A stretch of 64,000 nt of DNA, taken from contig CAJHNH020000546.1 of NCBI GenBank assembly GCA_905116865.2, positions 326,001-390,000 on the forward strand, written 5' to 3'. Position 1 is the stretch's first letter, and every line of letters begins with the position of its first letter. The notes under the pieces were generated by a model that was not told the origin of the DNA, made no database searches, and worked only from the letters and a program-made list of their open reading frames with translations. This stretch comes from Candidula unifasciata (Eukaryota > Mollusca > Gastropoda > Stylommatophora > Geomitridae). Position numbers and translations under genes: made by a program. Of this stretch, positions 1 to 31,515 are shown piece by piece.

Positions 1-600
1 TCTGTGTTGAGGGGCAGATGAAGTGCATGAGGTTTCATAGCAAAGGCAAATATACGTCGCCTAGTGCAGCAAACGTTTAGTTTGAGAATAGAGGTGGAGG
101 CAGATTCTGTTGGCTTGAGAATCAGCTATACAGACATGCCGTGATTGTAACTGACTCACAGAGCATATTGAGAAAGATGACAAGTGGCAAGCATCACTTC
201 AGAGGTCCCGGGTGGTTAGCATCCTTTGAATATTTTCTTCAGGGGATGCCGGTGTGTGGAGAAATGAGCAGGACAATAGACTGCCTAGATGGTGGTGAAT
301 AAATGTATGACAAGTTAGATATTGTGAGAGCCCTTTGGGATCGAGTGAACAGTGTAGAGGCGCAGATAGGTCATTACGATTTAAAGAGAATGACGCTGCG
401 AGAATTTACCAGGGGGTCTGGCCGACGCTGAACACTCAGGGGAAGGATGAGACGTATGTACAATCAGATGGTTACTGGTACCATCAGAATTGGAACTCTT
501 CGCTTGCTGCTGAAAATGGGGAACTGAGCACTTATGGGAGTGTCCTGAGTGCTGTGATGTTGATTCTTAATTCAGCATTCAGTAGCATAGTGCTAGGTGT
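1..600 (+). mobile_element. Jockey-like LINE, decayed RNase H/C-terminal fragment
   Basis: Broken translation matches two better copies in this window (2826-3995 on the minus strand, 55740-56420 on the plus strand). The stretch around 150-180 reads as the RNase H segment TDSQS-LRK, followed by the region that encodes 'NEQADR' in the other copies and then the C-terminal tail (about 400-560). Several frameshifts and stops are present. It is a dead 3' fragment and continues past the left window edge. It lies in a DTL intron or upstream flank. Confidence 0.7.
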
Positions 601-621
601 TGCATGAACACAGTAGATAAA

Positions 622-890
622 TTCCCTGTTTGGGTTCCAGGTCCCCACTGGGGAGAACAAGAATAGATCCACTCCCTCCCCAACCAAATATTGTAGGAAT
701 CCACTCATTGGGGACTTTCTTGAAAGTCAGAGTGCATATGCCTGAGTGGCAAGAAACAACCAACTGTACACAAATAAGCCAGTAAAATGGACATACATGC
801 AAAACTCAGGCCCTGGGACAAAGCCAAAGTCCAAATGGATGAACAAACCAGGACTTTCCACGAGAGCTTTAGCCGGAAAACAAAACCCCC
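622..890 (+). repeat. REP-A dispersed repeat, diverged copy
   Basis: Copy of a roughly 290-bp family seen about 14 times here. Landmarks in order: a GTGTGGGTTCC-like start, a short inverted motif around CCCCATTGTGGGG, AAGAATAGACCCACTGCC, GGCAAGGAACCAAC, a CAACACTCAGG block, and an end near TTTACAGCCGGTAAACGCGAAG. This copy has all landmarks in degraded form. No coding capacity. Confidence 0.75.
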
Positions 891-2398
891 CAAAAAAGTA
901 GATAAATAGGTCACCGCAGAATACAAAATGAACCAAATGGACATGTCTTTTGTAAATTATCTCTCTGTATTCAAACAAAAGGAAGGACATGCAGAACACT
1001 GCCTACTAAAATTTTGAGGAGTACATCACTACAGTCCTGAAACAAAGTATTTTTTACACGCAGGGAAACATTATCGTCTTCGGCCAGCATATAAAAGGTT
1101 TCCCATCAGCCAGTATATTTGCAATGTTTTGAGTTTCTCAAGAGGTGCTGGTGGGTTGTTTCCAGAGGAAATAAAACAATTAGGGCAACTGTGTTCAACT
1201 TTTGATGCTGGTTCGCACGTTATGTTATGATATTTGTGAATTCCAGCAAACATCTGATTTCATCAAACCCTCTTCAGTTGCCTTTTACGGCATGCTTGTT
1301 AGAAACCCCACCACTTTTGAGTCTTTACAGGGAAGTCCAGTTCAGCAAAATACTTAAGTCACCTTTTATGACATGCTTGTTGAGAACAGCAGGTCTGTTC
1401 TGAAAGAGTTGAGTTGATAATAACTGACTACAAAACAATACAGTGTGCTCAGCATATCTTATCCATATTTAAGAAGATTATTGACTATTTTAAGTCAATC
1501 GTAAGGGGTGCCAGCAAATATGATTGTATCTATTTGTTCAGGTAATTATTGAAATTGTAAATTCTGAAGTGAATTGATTGAAAAACCTAAAGTAGCACTG
1601 TGATTTTGGTAACAGGCATAAGGCCATTGTGATGTGTCTAATGAGGTCACCCCTATCCCCATCGCTGACCAATCTGCACGTAGTTGCCCTAGATGGATTC
1701 TCCATGGACACACCTCTAGATAAAGGGACGCAACACAATAATGCGATGTCAGGTCCCATGAAACAATACGGGGAATCTAACCCTGTGAACCCATGCTTGA
1801 TAAAAGTCAGATGCTTTGACCGAAAGGAGCGAATATCACAGCTATGCTGTAGTCAGGCGCCGCGCAATTAGGTCACTTGGACGAATGAAAAGAAGAACAT
1901 TAACAATCTGAAGCTTGTTTTAAGTCATGTAATTTCAGACTATTTGGTCTGAAGACTGCCCCTGTCTGAAAATATGACACCTGCATTCTAGATTTGTGGC
2001 ATACTTATACAGTTACATTTGAAAGCTGTTGTGATGGATTCTGCTCAATTTCCACTTCCACCTAGATGCCTTGTGACAAAATGATGGAATTTCCCGTGGC
2101 AGGATAGTTGAATCCTGAATAATAAGTGCAAGGTTTTTATCAGCGATTCTGGCATAGGCTTCTTCACACCGAAAAGTGCAGTTATAGTTAAGAGTCATTT
2201 CCTTCAGTTGACACCATTACAGTTCTCATACTGTTCACATTCTTATGAGCAACTCTGAAAATAATTAGATTTGCAGTTAAACTACAGGTTTTCAGTTATC
2301 CACATTCATAACAAAGCATAGCAACCATTTGAAAATCAGTTGAAGATATTTGTTGATTTCATTACACAATAAACACTTAGATATGATTCTTGTTGTAG
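891..2398. other. Intronic sequence, no gene recognised
   Basis: AT-rich sequence with only short open frames and no family I recognise. No exon matching the next upstream part of DTL (the WD repeat before the first visible exon) was found, so that exon should lie left of the window. Confidence 0.5.
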
Positions 2399-22065
<19,667 letters not shown>

Positions 22066-22815
22066 TTATCAATGTGCTGCTCGACAGCGTAGCCTTTGTT
22101 GCTTTCCATCTCCTGCATTGTGGAAAGGATTTTAGAGTTAAAACAGGGACTTCTGTATTGCCTTAGGTCAATTAATGTTTGCAAATATCTGAAACCTCAC
22201 GACACACACACAGTCTGTTGTCACTTCTGATGTATGTTAACTGAGTTTGTTTGAGAACTGAAAGTGTAATAAACATATCTTTCTTGAATAAAACAGACTA
22301 CACAAATCCGAATAAGACAGTCTACTTTCTGGAAGAAGAAAAAAACTGGAGCACTTTGTCACAGTAAGAAATTTGGAAGAGAAGAGGCCGAGCTATCCAA
22401 GGGAAACTATTCAGGACAGCATGGTATGGAGGATCAATTGTATACAATATTATTGAAAGTGCATGAGAGAGAATGCTATGGAAAGACATGTCTGACTATG
22501 CCATACAGCTTGGACTAGAAGATGTTTAATTTATATACATTGTACTGGATTGTCCTTTTCTCCAGCTTTTATTTTAATGAACTTTGATTTGGAGCAGACA
22601 AGACCTGACACCTCCTCATTGATGTTCTTACTGCTCGCCATCAGAACGATAATAAACTGTCGATTTAATAAGTGTATATATGTGTGTGTGTTCTCAGTGG
22701 AGATAAGGCTTGTTTTATTGTATACTTGCTATTTGCTATTTCTAGCACCTTAGTACACCGTGGAAACTTGTCTGGTATGTTGTAGCCTGTTGAACTAATA
22801 AAACTTAAAGTGTAA
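22066..22815 (+). other. DTL: DTL 3' UTR with candidate poly(A) signals
   Basis: AATAAA at 22268-22273, about 22287 and 22797-22802; the last is followed by GTGT and a short A run. Which one is used cannot be told. Confidence 0.6.
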
Positions 22816-22834
22816 AAAAAAAAAGCTTAAAATT

Positions 22835-23045
22835 TGTTACAAATTGCATTTCACCTTACATGTCTTCATTGTGTTTATATTACAGTAACAGATTAATAAG
22901 ATTGCATCTGCCTTGTGCAGTTGCAGTACACCCCAAAATGGGGCCAATCCAGCCAGTCTATCTGCCTGCTCATTCCAAAACCCACCCGAATAGCCAGGAC
23001 AAAATACATGTGACTGCAACCTCTCAATTTATATGACTCATTCCA
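22835..23045 (-). mobile_element. Jockey-like LINE RNase H fragment
   Basis: Minus-strand translation shows FCPGYSG..NEQADRLAGLA, the RNase H/C-terminal block of the same family as 2826-3995. Confidence 0.7.
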
Positions 23046-23089
23046 TTAGAAGAAAACCTGCCTCCCCCCCTCCTGAGTATGCTTTAGCG

Positions 23090-23515
23090 AATCTGATCTA
23101 TTAAATCCTGGACAGTGCATAAAAAAGCCAGTTTATAGATTCCTTGGAGATGTGGTTTTACAGTAACAGAACAATCCTGAGAATCCCTTGGACAGCCAAA
23201 AAGAGCAACCCAGAATTTTTGAAGGAGAGAAGACTTAAAGTCATCTCATCACAAATATCCTGAAAGACAGAGACGTTTTAGTAGTGTTATGAAAATAAAG
23301 AGACCGGAACATGTTATGACCACTGGAAAGATCCGTGGCAAAAGAGAGAGAAGAAGACAACGTGAAACGATTCCTGACAGCCTTTTGACAATGTATGGAG
23401 GGGTGTCAACACATAAATTGATACATGTAGTTGAAGATTGCAGATTATGGAGAGGCATGATCGCCCATGCCATCTGGCAAGGCACTTACTGACGATGATG
23501 ATGATGAGACTGTCC
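23090..23515 (+). mobile_element. Non-LTR retrotransposon 3'-terminal fragment
   Basis: Broken frames show WTAKKSN, HVMTTGKIRGKRERRRQR and LWRGMIAHAIWQGT, followed by a GATGATGATGATGA tail. 5'-truncated and dead. Confidence 0.75.
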
Positions 23516-23825
23516 TTCAGACGGATGTTATGATCTAAGCTTCACCGTGTCTGTTGTCAGTGTCTGTGTATTCCTAGTATCTGAGCCTATATGTGTGTCG
23601 ACCATCACCCTGCCATCATAAAACTGGTGCCTTGTGATACATTTGCTTACTACATCATTTTTCTGACTTGCTATAGTATCTTTAACACCTCTACACCCCT
23701 GGGCAGAAGAGGAGCAACTAAGTAAGTATAGTATCTTGAACATGCGTCGCTGCTTTAGATTTCCAAATCCTGTACTGCATTTGTGTACCAGCAGATTGTG
23801 TCTGTCAAGCTTTTTCTTCTTAACA

Positions 23826-24005
23826 TTCACCAGCTGTAAACTCCTGCAGAAAGTTCTGGTTGTTTTCCACTTCTGGACCTTGGCCTTGTTCCAGAAATGG
23901 AGCTTTTGCATGCACATCCATTTTTACAGATTAGGCTTTTTTGTATGCAAATTGTTGGTTCCTCGCCTCTATGGCAGATGCACTCTGAGGAAAACACCTT
24001 ATTAG
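23826..24005 (-). repeat. REP-A dispersed repeat, partial
   Basis: Minus-orientation copy from the CACCAGCTGTAAACTCC end to the GATGCACTC block; the remainder is lost. Confidence 0.75.
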
Positions 24006-24264
24006 TCGCCTTTGAATTCATACCTTTTTTTTAAGTCAGTCAATGCTAAGAAGAAAAAACAAAGGTAAACGATTTGCTTCACTACTTTTTCAAATACCAG
24101 AAAAGGCTGACTATATGTATAGCTATCTCTTATATAGCTATATCTTACTGCGAATTTTTTTTTAAAACTAAAACAACCAGAGAACCTCCACAGTCATAAG
24201 ACTGACTTCATGCCTAGAGAAAACTCAGCAGGATTTGGATCAACAACGATAGGTGGATTCATTC

Positions 24265-24600
24265 ATTCATTCAGTAGCATGTCCCTCGCGGAACCTCGCT
24301 GCCATAACAACCCTCCGGAAAACCTTCCTATCATGAGCAAGATGTCCTGCGTCTGATACACCCATCTGGAGATCATCTGCCACATCCTGCACCCATCTTC
24401 TCCTTGGCCTTCCTCTTACTCTCTTCCCAGGCATATACCCCTCCATTATTGTTCTCTCTAGACTTCCATGACGTTTCAAGTGACCAAAATATTTCAATTT
24501 TCTTTGTTTTATTGTCTTTACTAGCCAACCCTCTTCAATATTCAGCTCTTGAAGTATAGATGCATTTGTTCGACCCAGAAATACCACAGATTTCACCAGT
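24265..24600 (-). mobile_element. Non-LTR retrotransposon C-terminal fragment (109-aa open frame)
   Basis: Minus-strand frame 24596-24267 reads LKYFGHLKRHGSLERTIMEG, RGRPRRRWVQDVADDL, then a tail ending REGHATE. This is the usual LINE ORF2 C-terminus of another subfamily, more intact than the other tails here but still only a fragment. Confidence 0.8.
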
Positions 24601-25167
24601 GCTCTTCAGTTTACTTTAGATGTAAGCACAATTTCAGAACTAGAAGCTCCAGGTTTTGGTAGGACACTGACATGTACAGATGATATGCTTACACTAAAAG
24701 TAGGGTAACAATACACAGATTAGCAGTGGGTCCCGCTATACCAAGAGCAATGCCTATCATAGTAAAGTAGTGTCCCTAATACTATCTGAGACAGAGAATG
24801 AACTAACAAAGATTGAAGTAATGGATTCTATAATAAGTACAGCTTTTAGATCTATTCAAAAACAAAATAAATACAAAGGGAATCCAATATTACACATTTT
24901 TGTCATGGCTGTCAATATATTCACTGACACATGCTGTTGGAGATAACAAGCTCTGGAAATGCATGATCGCCCACGCCAGTCAGCAAATAATTGGAGGATG
25001 CTGCAGTCGAGAAAAAGGGCCTTGGAGCCTCCCACCCCGAAAAATTGTAAGGATGTGACAAAAACAGGTTGGGATTTGTAAGGTGGCAATATTAACAACC
25101 TATGCATGGTAATTTGAATAGTTAGCACCTCAATATTATTATTAACATTATTATTAACATTTTTATT

Positions 25168-25169
25168 AT

Positions 25170-25261
<92 letters not shown>

Positions 25262-25262
25262 T
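25168..25262. repeat. (ACT)n microsatellite, about 31 units
   Basis: Pure ACT trinucleotide run flanked by ATT repeats. The 25745-25910 stretch just beyond is a degenerate CAG/GTA-rich trinucleotide region. Confidence 0.97.
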
Positions 25263-25279
25263 TATTATTATTAATATTG

Positions 25280-25560
25280 TTATTTTCCCGTGTAGGATCC
25301 GGAGCCCCATTGTGGGGAAAACAAGAATAGACCCACTGCCTCCCCAAGAAGCATGTCGTAAGAGTCGGCTAACTAGGGCTTCCTTTGAAGTTGGAGTGCA
25401 TCTGCCGCAAGGAACCAACAATCTGTTTACAGATAAGTCAGTTGTGTGAAATGGATGTGCACGCAACACTCAGGTTCTGGAACATGACTAAAGTCCAGAG
25501 ATAGACATATACCCAGAACTTTCCACCGGAGTTTACAGCCAGTAAACGCGAAGAAGAAGA
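25280..25560 (+). repeat. REP-A dispersed repeat with GAA tail
   Basis: Well-preserved copy. It ends in AAACGCGAAGAAGAAGAAG, the clearest view of the (GAA)n 3' tail of the family. Confidence 0.9.
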
Positions 25561-26510
25561 AGAACTTTATTGTGTCACCAACGGTAAAAGCAGGCAGGAT
25601 TCGTTCAGAGAACCATGCACTGCTTCGAATGTAGATTCTGGCTGGGTAAACGTCCTTTGGGTCTTCTGTCGGGGGCAGGCTAAATATTTTGAGATACACA
25701 ACAGGAGATAATACATCACCACGATCTGGAAAGCATGTTTTAAAGTACTAGTAACAGCAGTAGCAGTATCAGAAAATAACAGCAACAGCAGTAGTAGTAG
25801 CGGCAGCATCAGCAGCGGTTCTTGCAGAATAATTGTAGTAGCAGCTGCAGCAGTGGTAGTGGTAGTAGCAGCACAAGCTGCGACGTCAGCAGCAACAGCA
25901 GCAGACTCGGTCTCTGACAAGATTTTGTGCGAGCAAAAGGGTTCAAAATGCTTTTTTTTTTCTACCAAGGGACGTAACCTCACCACTTATAATTATGTTA
26001 TTCTGTAAAAGCTTTGAACTAAATTTTCAAAGAACAGTTTAAACAATGCGGTCTTTAATTCTTCAGTATGAAGCGTAAGTTTTTCGGCATGATGCATTTA
26101 AGAGTGACGTAAAATCTCAAACTTGATAGATACCTACTTGCAACGCATTGAACAAGTGTTACGCATTTTACGCCATGAGTCTTGCAGTTGACAAGCTGTA
26201 ACGATAATAATTTTTTTAAAGCAGGGTTTGGCGCTTCTTCAGACTTTTTCTCGAAGAGGGGATGTAGCTCGCAGAAGCTGCACCCCTTATGTTTTCCTTA
26301 ATAAATTGATTAGTGCGGATGTCAAAGAAAGACCACACAGGTTACACTGAAATAATAGTAAGTGTTTATTTCCTGCTCACTGGACGAAAGAAGTTGAACT
26401 TGGATGACACATTTTCCTTTCTAGCTAGGACGCAATTGTTTGTTATTTTAAAGGCCCACCCGGCTGTGGCAGAGGGTCCTAAATATAATCTGTGGGGTAG
26501 CAGTCGAGTA

Positions 26511-27033
26511 TTGCACCAGACGACAAAGTGGGCCTGTGTGAAAGGTTTTGTCTTTGCTAAAACTTTCCATAACTTTAAAAAAGAAAGGAATGAGCGCTGA
26601 AGGAGACGTCATCGGGCCTGATGGACAGCCAGTCTCAAAGAAGGCATTGTGGCGCGGTGATTTATGTCACAGGCGTGAGGGGAAGTTAAGTCCAACATGA
26701 TGTGTATAAGGAGATACTCCGTACGTCACTCGGGCGCCAGTCCTTCACTATCCTGGTTGTATGGAACCTCACGCAAGACAACTACAGCACGTCCTCGTCG
26801 TGCGCCACGGATAATGTCTCAAATGAGCATTAACAGAGCTGTCAGGGGATCTCGGAGTTTGGCGGCACCCAGAGGTGATGTGTCCTTGTGGCTCTCATCA
26901 GCCCGCCCCCAAACGCTTGGGTGAAAAATGTTATCAAAACTCATTAGGAACATGAGTAGGTTTGCCAAACGTACAGCCAAAATTACAACCCTTGGTTAAA
27001 AGACTGCGGAGTAAAGAGAACATTGTTCACTGC
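26511..27033. other. No gene recognised
   Basis: Contains one 75-codon open frame (26697-26924) rich in R and S, without a family I know and without splice or start context. Probably repeat-derived. Confidence 0.4.
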
Positions 27034-27201
27034 ACATCCTCGGTTAACCCTCAGTGTCGTCGTCACCGCGCTGAGGTACACCACAACAGCAACCATCCAT
27101 AGGCTGGCCATTCACGTACATCCTCGGTTAACCCTCAGTGTCGTCGTCACCGCGCTGTGGTACACCACAACAGCAACCATCCATCGGATGGCTAAGCCTA
27201 A
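27034..27201. repeat. 84-bp tandem duplication
   Basis: Unit starts ACATCCTCGGTTAACC; two copies with few mismatches at exact 84-bp spacing. A multiple of three, so an open frame runs through both, but nothing else suggests coding. Confidence 0.9.
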
Positions 27202-27399
27202 ATGTCCGACAAAAATAGATCATACGGATCAAAATCTGACCATCAAAATTTGCACTGAACTGAAAAAGACCGAATGTCCACACCCGAGTGTTGGGACAAA
27301 ACTGATAACGATATGCCTGATTCAGGATGTAAAATTCTGTCGGGCTAACGGCTCTTCAAAGAAATCTAACGTGCGAAGAAAAAAAAAAAAAAGAATGTA

Positions 27400-27720
27400 C
27401 CTATCTGTGTGGTCACAAAAGTCCAAAACCCACGGGCTGCTCCCCGCTGACTTCCAGAGGACGCAGCCCCTGTCGAGCGGGAGGCCTGATACGGCTGTGA
27501 GGTTAAGCAGGCATGTGCAGGACGTGACGATTCCTTGGGTGAGCCCAGAACCAGAGCGCCATGTGCCGGCTCTGCATGCATGGAAGCCTCCTTGGATGGC
27601 GCGGAATGCCCATGATCTGCCCCTGCCTTCCCTTGAGGGCTAACTGTTCCACAGGGGGCTGCCCCAAAGGGGTACTCCGGGGGCAATACCTGCGGCGAAG
27701 GAGACAAAGTGGACACCACA
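27400..27720. other. GC-rich unassigned block
   Basis: Visibly richer in G+C than its surroundings, with overlapping open frames on both strands and no recognised domain. Its right end joins a REP-A fragment directly, so it is probably part of a composite insertion upstream of the DARS1 pseudogene. Confidence 0.4.
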
Positions 27721-27724
27721 CAAA

Positions 27725-27935
27725 TCAGGCAACGTCTCGACCCACACAAAACAATGGCTACAGTCACCCTAGAAATAGGCCTGACGTCTTCCTTCGAAGT
27801 CGGCGTACAGCTGCCCATGAGGCAGGGAAATGAAAAACGGTTGTACACGCAAAAATCAGGTCCAGGTGAAAGCCAAAAGTCCAAGCGGACGATTAACCGG
27901 GACCTTCCACTGGAATTCACAGCCGGTGTTCGATG
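27725..27935 (+). repeat. REP-A dispersed repeat, partial
   Basis: Contains the CTTCGAAGTCGG block, a GAGGCAGGGAA block and CACTGGAATTCACAGCCGG end. It abuts the 5' end of the DARS1 retrocopy. Confidence 0.75.
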
Positions 27936-29460
27936 AAAAAAAAAGAAGGCATTGAAAAAGCAACAGAAGGATGCTGAGAAAGCAGCAAAGAAAGCTCAGC
28001 ACAAGAAACAAAATGTGCAGGAGGCCGACAGTGCCAACCAATCAAATGGTCGTTATGGTAACCTACCTCTCAGCCAGTCACAAGACAGGACACAGCGCCG
28101 TTTGTACAAAGTATGTGAGCTGGAGCCGTCTCTTGCTGGGCAGTCTGTGTGGGTCAGGGGAAGATCTCACACGTGTCGTAGTAAAGGCACAATGCTTCTT
28201 CGTGATCAGGCAGCAGAAATGGACAGTACAGGTTGTTGTCATACAGAGTGAGAATATCAGCAAACAGGTGCTCAAATTCATTTCCAGCGTCTCAGCTGAG
28301 TCCATCATTGATGTTGAGGGTGTGCTACAGACTGTGGGTCAGAAAATCCAGTCATGTTCACAGCAAGATGTAGAGCTGCATATTCAGCAGATCTGGGTTG
28401 TCAGTGCAGCAGAACCAAGACTGCCACTGCTGATAGACGATGCAAGTCGGCCAGAAACTGAAGATGGACTTGCCACTGTGAACCAGGATACACGTCTAGA
28501 CAATAGAGTTCTTGACCTCAGGACAGTGACAAACCAGTCTATATTTAGACTGGAAGCTGGGGTTTGCAGATTATTTAGAGACTGACTGAAAAGGGATTTG
28601 TAGAAATTCACACACCAAAAATTATACCAGCTGTATCCGAGGGTGGAGCCAATGTGTTTGAGGTGACTTTCTTCAAGACGAAGGCCTACTTGGCACAGTC
28701 TCCCCAGCTGTACAAGCAGATGTCTGTGTGTGCTGAGTTTGACAGGGTCTATACCACAGGCTAGTGTTTCGCGCTGAAGACTCCAACACTCATCGTCACC
28801 TGACAGAGTTTATAGGTCTTGACCTGGAGATGGCCTTCAACTACCATTACCATGAGGTGCTGGAGGTCATAGGTGACATGTTTGTCGCTATCTTCAAAGG
28901 ATTGCAGCAGCAATACTCAGAGGAGATCAGTCTAGTCAACAAGCAGTATCCCTCAGAGCCATTCAAGTTTCTAGAACCTAGATTGGTCCTAAACTACAAA
29001 GATGGTGTAGACATGCTGAGAGAGGTCGGCGTTGAGATGGATGATGAAGATGATCTGTTGACCCCCCATGAGAAGCTCCTGGGAAAGTTCCTCAAAGCTA
29101 AGTATGACACTGAATTCTTCATCTTGGACAAGTATCCACTGGCGGTGAGGCCGTTCTACACAATGCCGGACCCATTCAATGCAAAATGGTCCAACTCCTA
29201 TGACATGTTCATGGGCGGAGAGGAGATTCTCTCGGGAGCTCAGCGAATCCATGATCCAGAGTTATTGTCCAAGCGAGCCCTGGAACATGGCTGTCAGCTG
29301 GATAAGATCAAAGGCTACATCGACAGTTTCAGATATGGTTGCTCCGCCTCACGCTGGTGGAGGTATAGGTCTGGAACGAGTGACTATGTTGTACCTGGGT
29401 CTGGACAATGTGAAAAAGACATCATTGTTCCCTCGTGACCCTAAGAGACTGACACCATAA
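27936..29460 (+). pseudogene. DARS1: Processed pseudogene of cytoplasmic aspartyl-tRNA synthetase
   Basis: Intronless and nearly full length. Order: lysine-rich N-terminal extension ([18 protein letters not shown]), OB-fold anticodon-binding part ([27 protein letters not shown]), hinge [17 protein letters not shown] segment, then the class II core with motif 2 ([15 protein letters not shown]), [43 protein letters not shown], motif 3 ([11 protein letters not shown]) and the terminal [10 protein letters not shown] before TAA at 29458-29460. At least four single-base frameshifts occur (about 28190, 28583, 28762, 29339), not confined to homopolymers. Lack of introns plus several frameshifts points to a dead retrocopy. 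A poly(A) tail is not evident. The parent gene is not in the window. Confidence 0.93.
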
Positions 29461-30640
29461 ACATCTCCCTAGATTCAGTGTTTCTTCAGCCATTAGTTAT
29501 CAGGAAATAGCAACCTTCTTATCACAAGACAGTAATGGCACATATTAGTGCTTATAAAAACAAAGGAATACAAAAAAGATAAAGGGAGGGGGGGGGACGA
29601 ATCATATCATGTAGTAGGTCCATTGCAGAATGTCACTGTTATCAGGGTCTGCCTGAAAGAAGCTTGGTCTCTTGCCAGCTGTCTTGCCTCGTACACTTTC
29701 CTACCCAAGGTGTCACTTATATCCTGTGTCCATCTCTGTGCCGGCCAGCCCCTGTACCCTGATATTATCTCAGATCAATACAATACATGAGAAATAAGAT
29801 CAGATTATTTTGCTTTCACTATTGCTCCTTTTCTGTTATCTTAACTGTCTACATTTACCATTTTTCGGGTGGCTTTGTGGAGGAAGGAGAGTGCGGGTAC
29901 AGGTTTTTCCTCCCCCCTTCCCGACAGAAAATCTACATCTCTTCAGGAGGTTCAAACCTAGGTATCATGCATTAGGGCTCAGGGGCCTAACCACTATTCT
30001 TTAGCATTATGTTGGACTTTTTGTCGATTTTAGTGAGCGCTGAAATGAGTAATCTTTATTCCCCCATCCCGCACAGGCAAGCTGGGGCTGAAAACATGCA
30101 TGTGTATTCAAACATAGCATGATTTTTGCTTATAAGCTTTCTCTGAGTACTGATTGTGTACATCATGGTACCAGGAAGGAGCATTTTTGTGTGTTTTGTT
30201 TTGGAACATTATAATAATGAATGACAAGGAAAGTCACAGGCGATTCTCTGTGTTTACAGACAGACAGATAGAGGGAATATCTAGATATAAGTGCTCCTTA
30301 AGACCAGAGTGCCTCAGTTCAAATATCAGAACCATTAACGGTGACTCTTTTTGTATGCTTCTAATGGAGCAAAGTTTTAAGATTAGGCAGGTGTTGATAC
30401 TATCAGTAGAATAGTAAATGTTTACAACTTTTTAGTAACTGTTAAACACATGTTGAAACTTGGGTATAAAATGATATATAGTTGTGGGAAATAAAGGTGG
30501 CAGGCGTGATAGGGACCCATCTGTATTTGTGGTCTATAAAAATGAGTTTTAGCATCATATGCCCGGAGGCATGACTAGGCTGTGTATGGATAGCCACATA
30601 CATACAGTAGAGGTAAAAGTTGGTGATTTTGTGTGTATGT
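29461..30640. other. No gene recognised
   Basis: AT-rich sequence with short open frames only and a G run at 29586-29597. No repeat family identified. Confidence 0.4.
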
Positions 30641-30875
30641 TTGTGTGGCTTTTTATGAAGCATCTGCGGCTTAGGTATCTGTAGCCAAGGTACCTGGTTT
30701 GAGTGCAGCTGCAATTTGGCAGCAGACCACCTTCTGCTGATTTCAACACTGGTGTTGAGAGCGGACTTTTCAGAAAGCAACTACCGAACATAAAAGTGCC
30801 TAGCAAAATCTGAGCAGCTAACAAACCTGGGGTTGGTTCTGAAGTGTCCCCCTGTCAAAGGTATGCAAGTAACAT
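30640..30875 (+). repeat. tRNA-derived SINE (family V1), diverged
   Basis: Head with TGCGGCTTAGG, degraded B-box GGTTTGAGTGC, and a tail containing GGGGTTGGTTCTGAAGTGTCC, like the copies at 13195 and 20950. Confidence 0.65.
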
Positions 30876-30979
30876 TTTAAACCCATGTATGTTTTATATG
30901 AGATTGTGAGAAATTGAAGGTGGAAAGGAGGCAGTAGAAAACTGGACATGGGCTGTCAGGGAGAGATTGTAAAAAAGGC

Positions 30980-31277
30980 ATAGACAGTAACGGAGATGGA
31001 AGAACATAGACAGTAAGGGAGATGGAAGAACATGGACAGTAAGGGAGATGGAAGAACATAGACAGTAAGGGAGATGGAAGAACATGGACAGTAAGGGAGA
31101 TGGAAGAACATGGACAGTAAGGGAGATGGAAGAACATAGACAGTAAGGGAGATGGAAGAACATGGACAGTAAGGGAGATGGAAGAACATAGACAGTAAGC
31201 GAGATGGAAGAACATGAACAGTAAGGGAGATGGAAGAACATGGACAGTAAGGGAGATGGAAGAACATGGACAGTAAG
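30980..31277. repeat. Minisatellite, about 11 copies of a 26-bp unit
   Basis: Unit GACAGTAAGGGAGATGGAAG plus AACATR; copies nearly identical, mainly differing at one A/G site. Because 26 is not a multiple of three, all minus-strand frames stay open, giving spurious repetitive ORFs. Confidence 0.97.
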
Positions 31278-31515
31278 AGATATATTAGGTCATTATATTA
31301 GAGATTGTAGGTGTAAAAGGTGTTCCAGTAAGGAAATGAGTGAACAGATTATGGGGGAGGGGGGTGTTGGACAAGTAATGAAATAGTTTCCCAACTGCAT
31401 AAGAGGATGCAGAAGTATATAATCAGCCATTCAACATGCACTGCCTGTCATCATGTGATTCCATGCTTAAAGAAATAAATATTTCCTATATCTGTCACCC
31501 CAAAAAATATATATA

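Larger units (their letters stand above)
24570..26510 (+). repeat. Rearranged partial copy of the unit found in the inverted-repeat arms
   Basis: 24574-24735 matches 31953-32105 (jockey-like RT piece); 24738-25690 matches 33991-34690, including a REP-A copy; 26210-26505 matches 34890-35165. Relative to arm 1 about 1.9 kb is missing at 24735 (including the 179-bp hAT-like element), while trinucleotide repeats and 25700-26200 are extra. Confidence 0.75.

Noticed and set aside
891..2398. An additional upstream DTL exon
   Set aside because: Searched for a WD-repeat end before the lysine-rich loop (a GRDGNIMVWD-like segment) and found none.
25122..25469. Poly-Ser / poly-Val proteins across the ACT repeat
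   Set aside because: Microsatellite translation with no conserved flanks.
28764..29438. A functional 224-residue aspartyl-tRNA synthetase fragment gene
   Set aside because: The frame is only one piece between frameshifts and lacks motif 3 and the N-terminal half in frame.
30877..31267. Three overlapping minus-strand open frames of 103-115 codons with repeats such as FFHLPYCPCSSISLTV
   Set aside because: They are translations of the 26-bp minisatellite; since 26 is not a multiple of three, all frames stay open and look alike.
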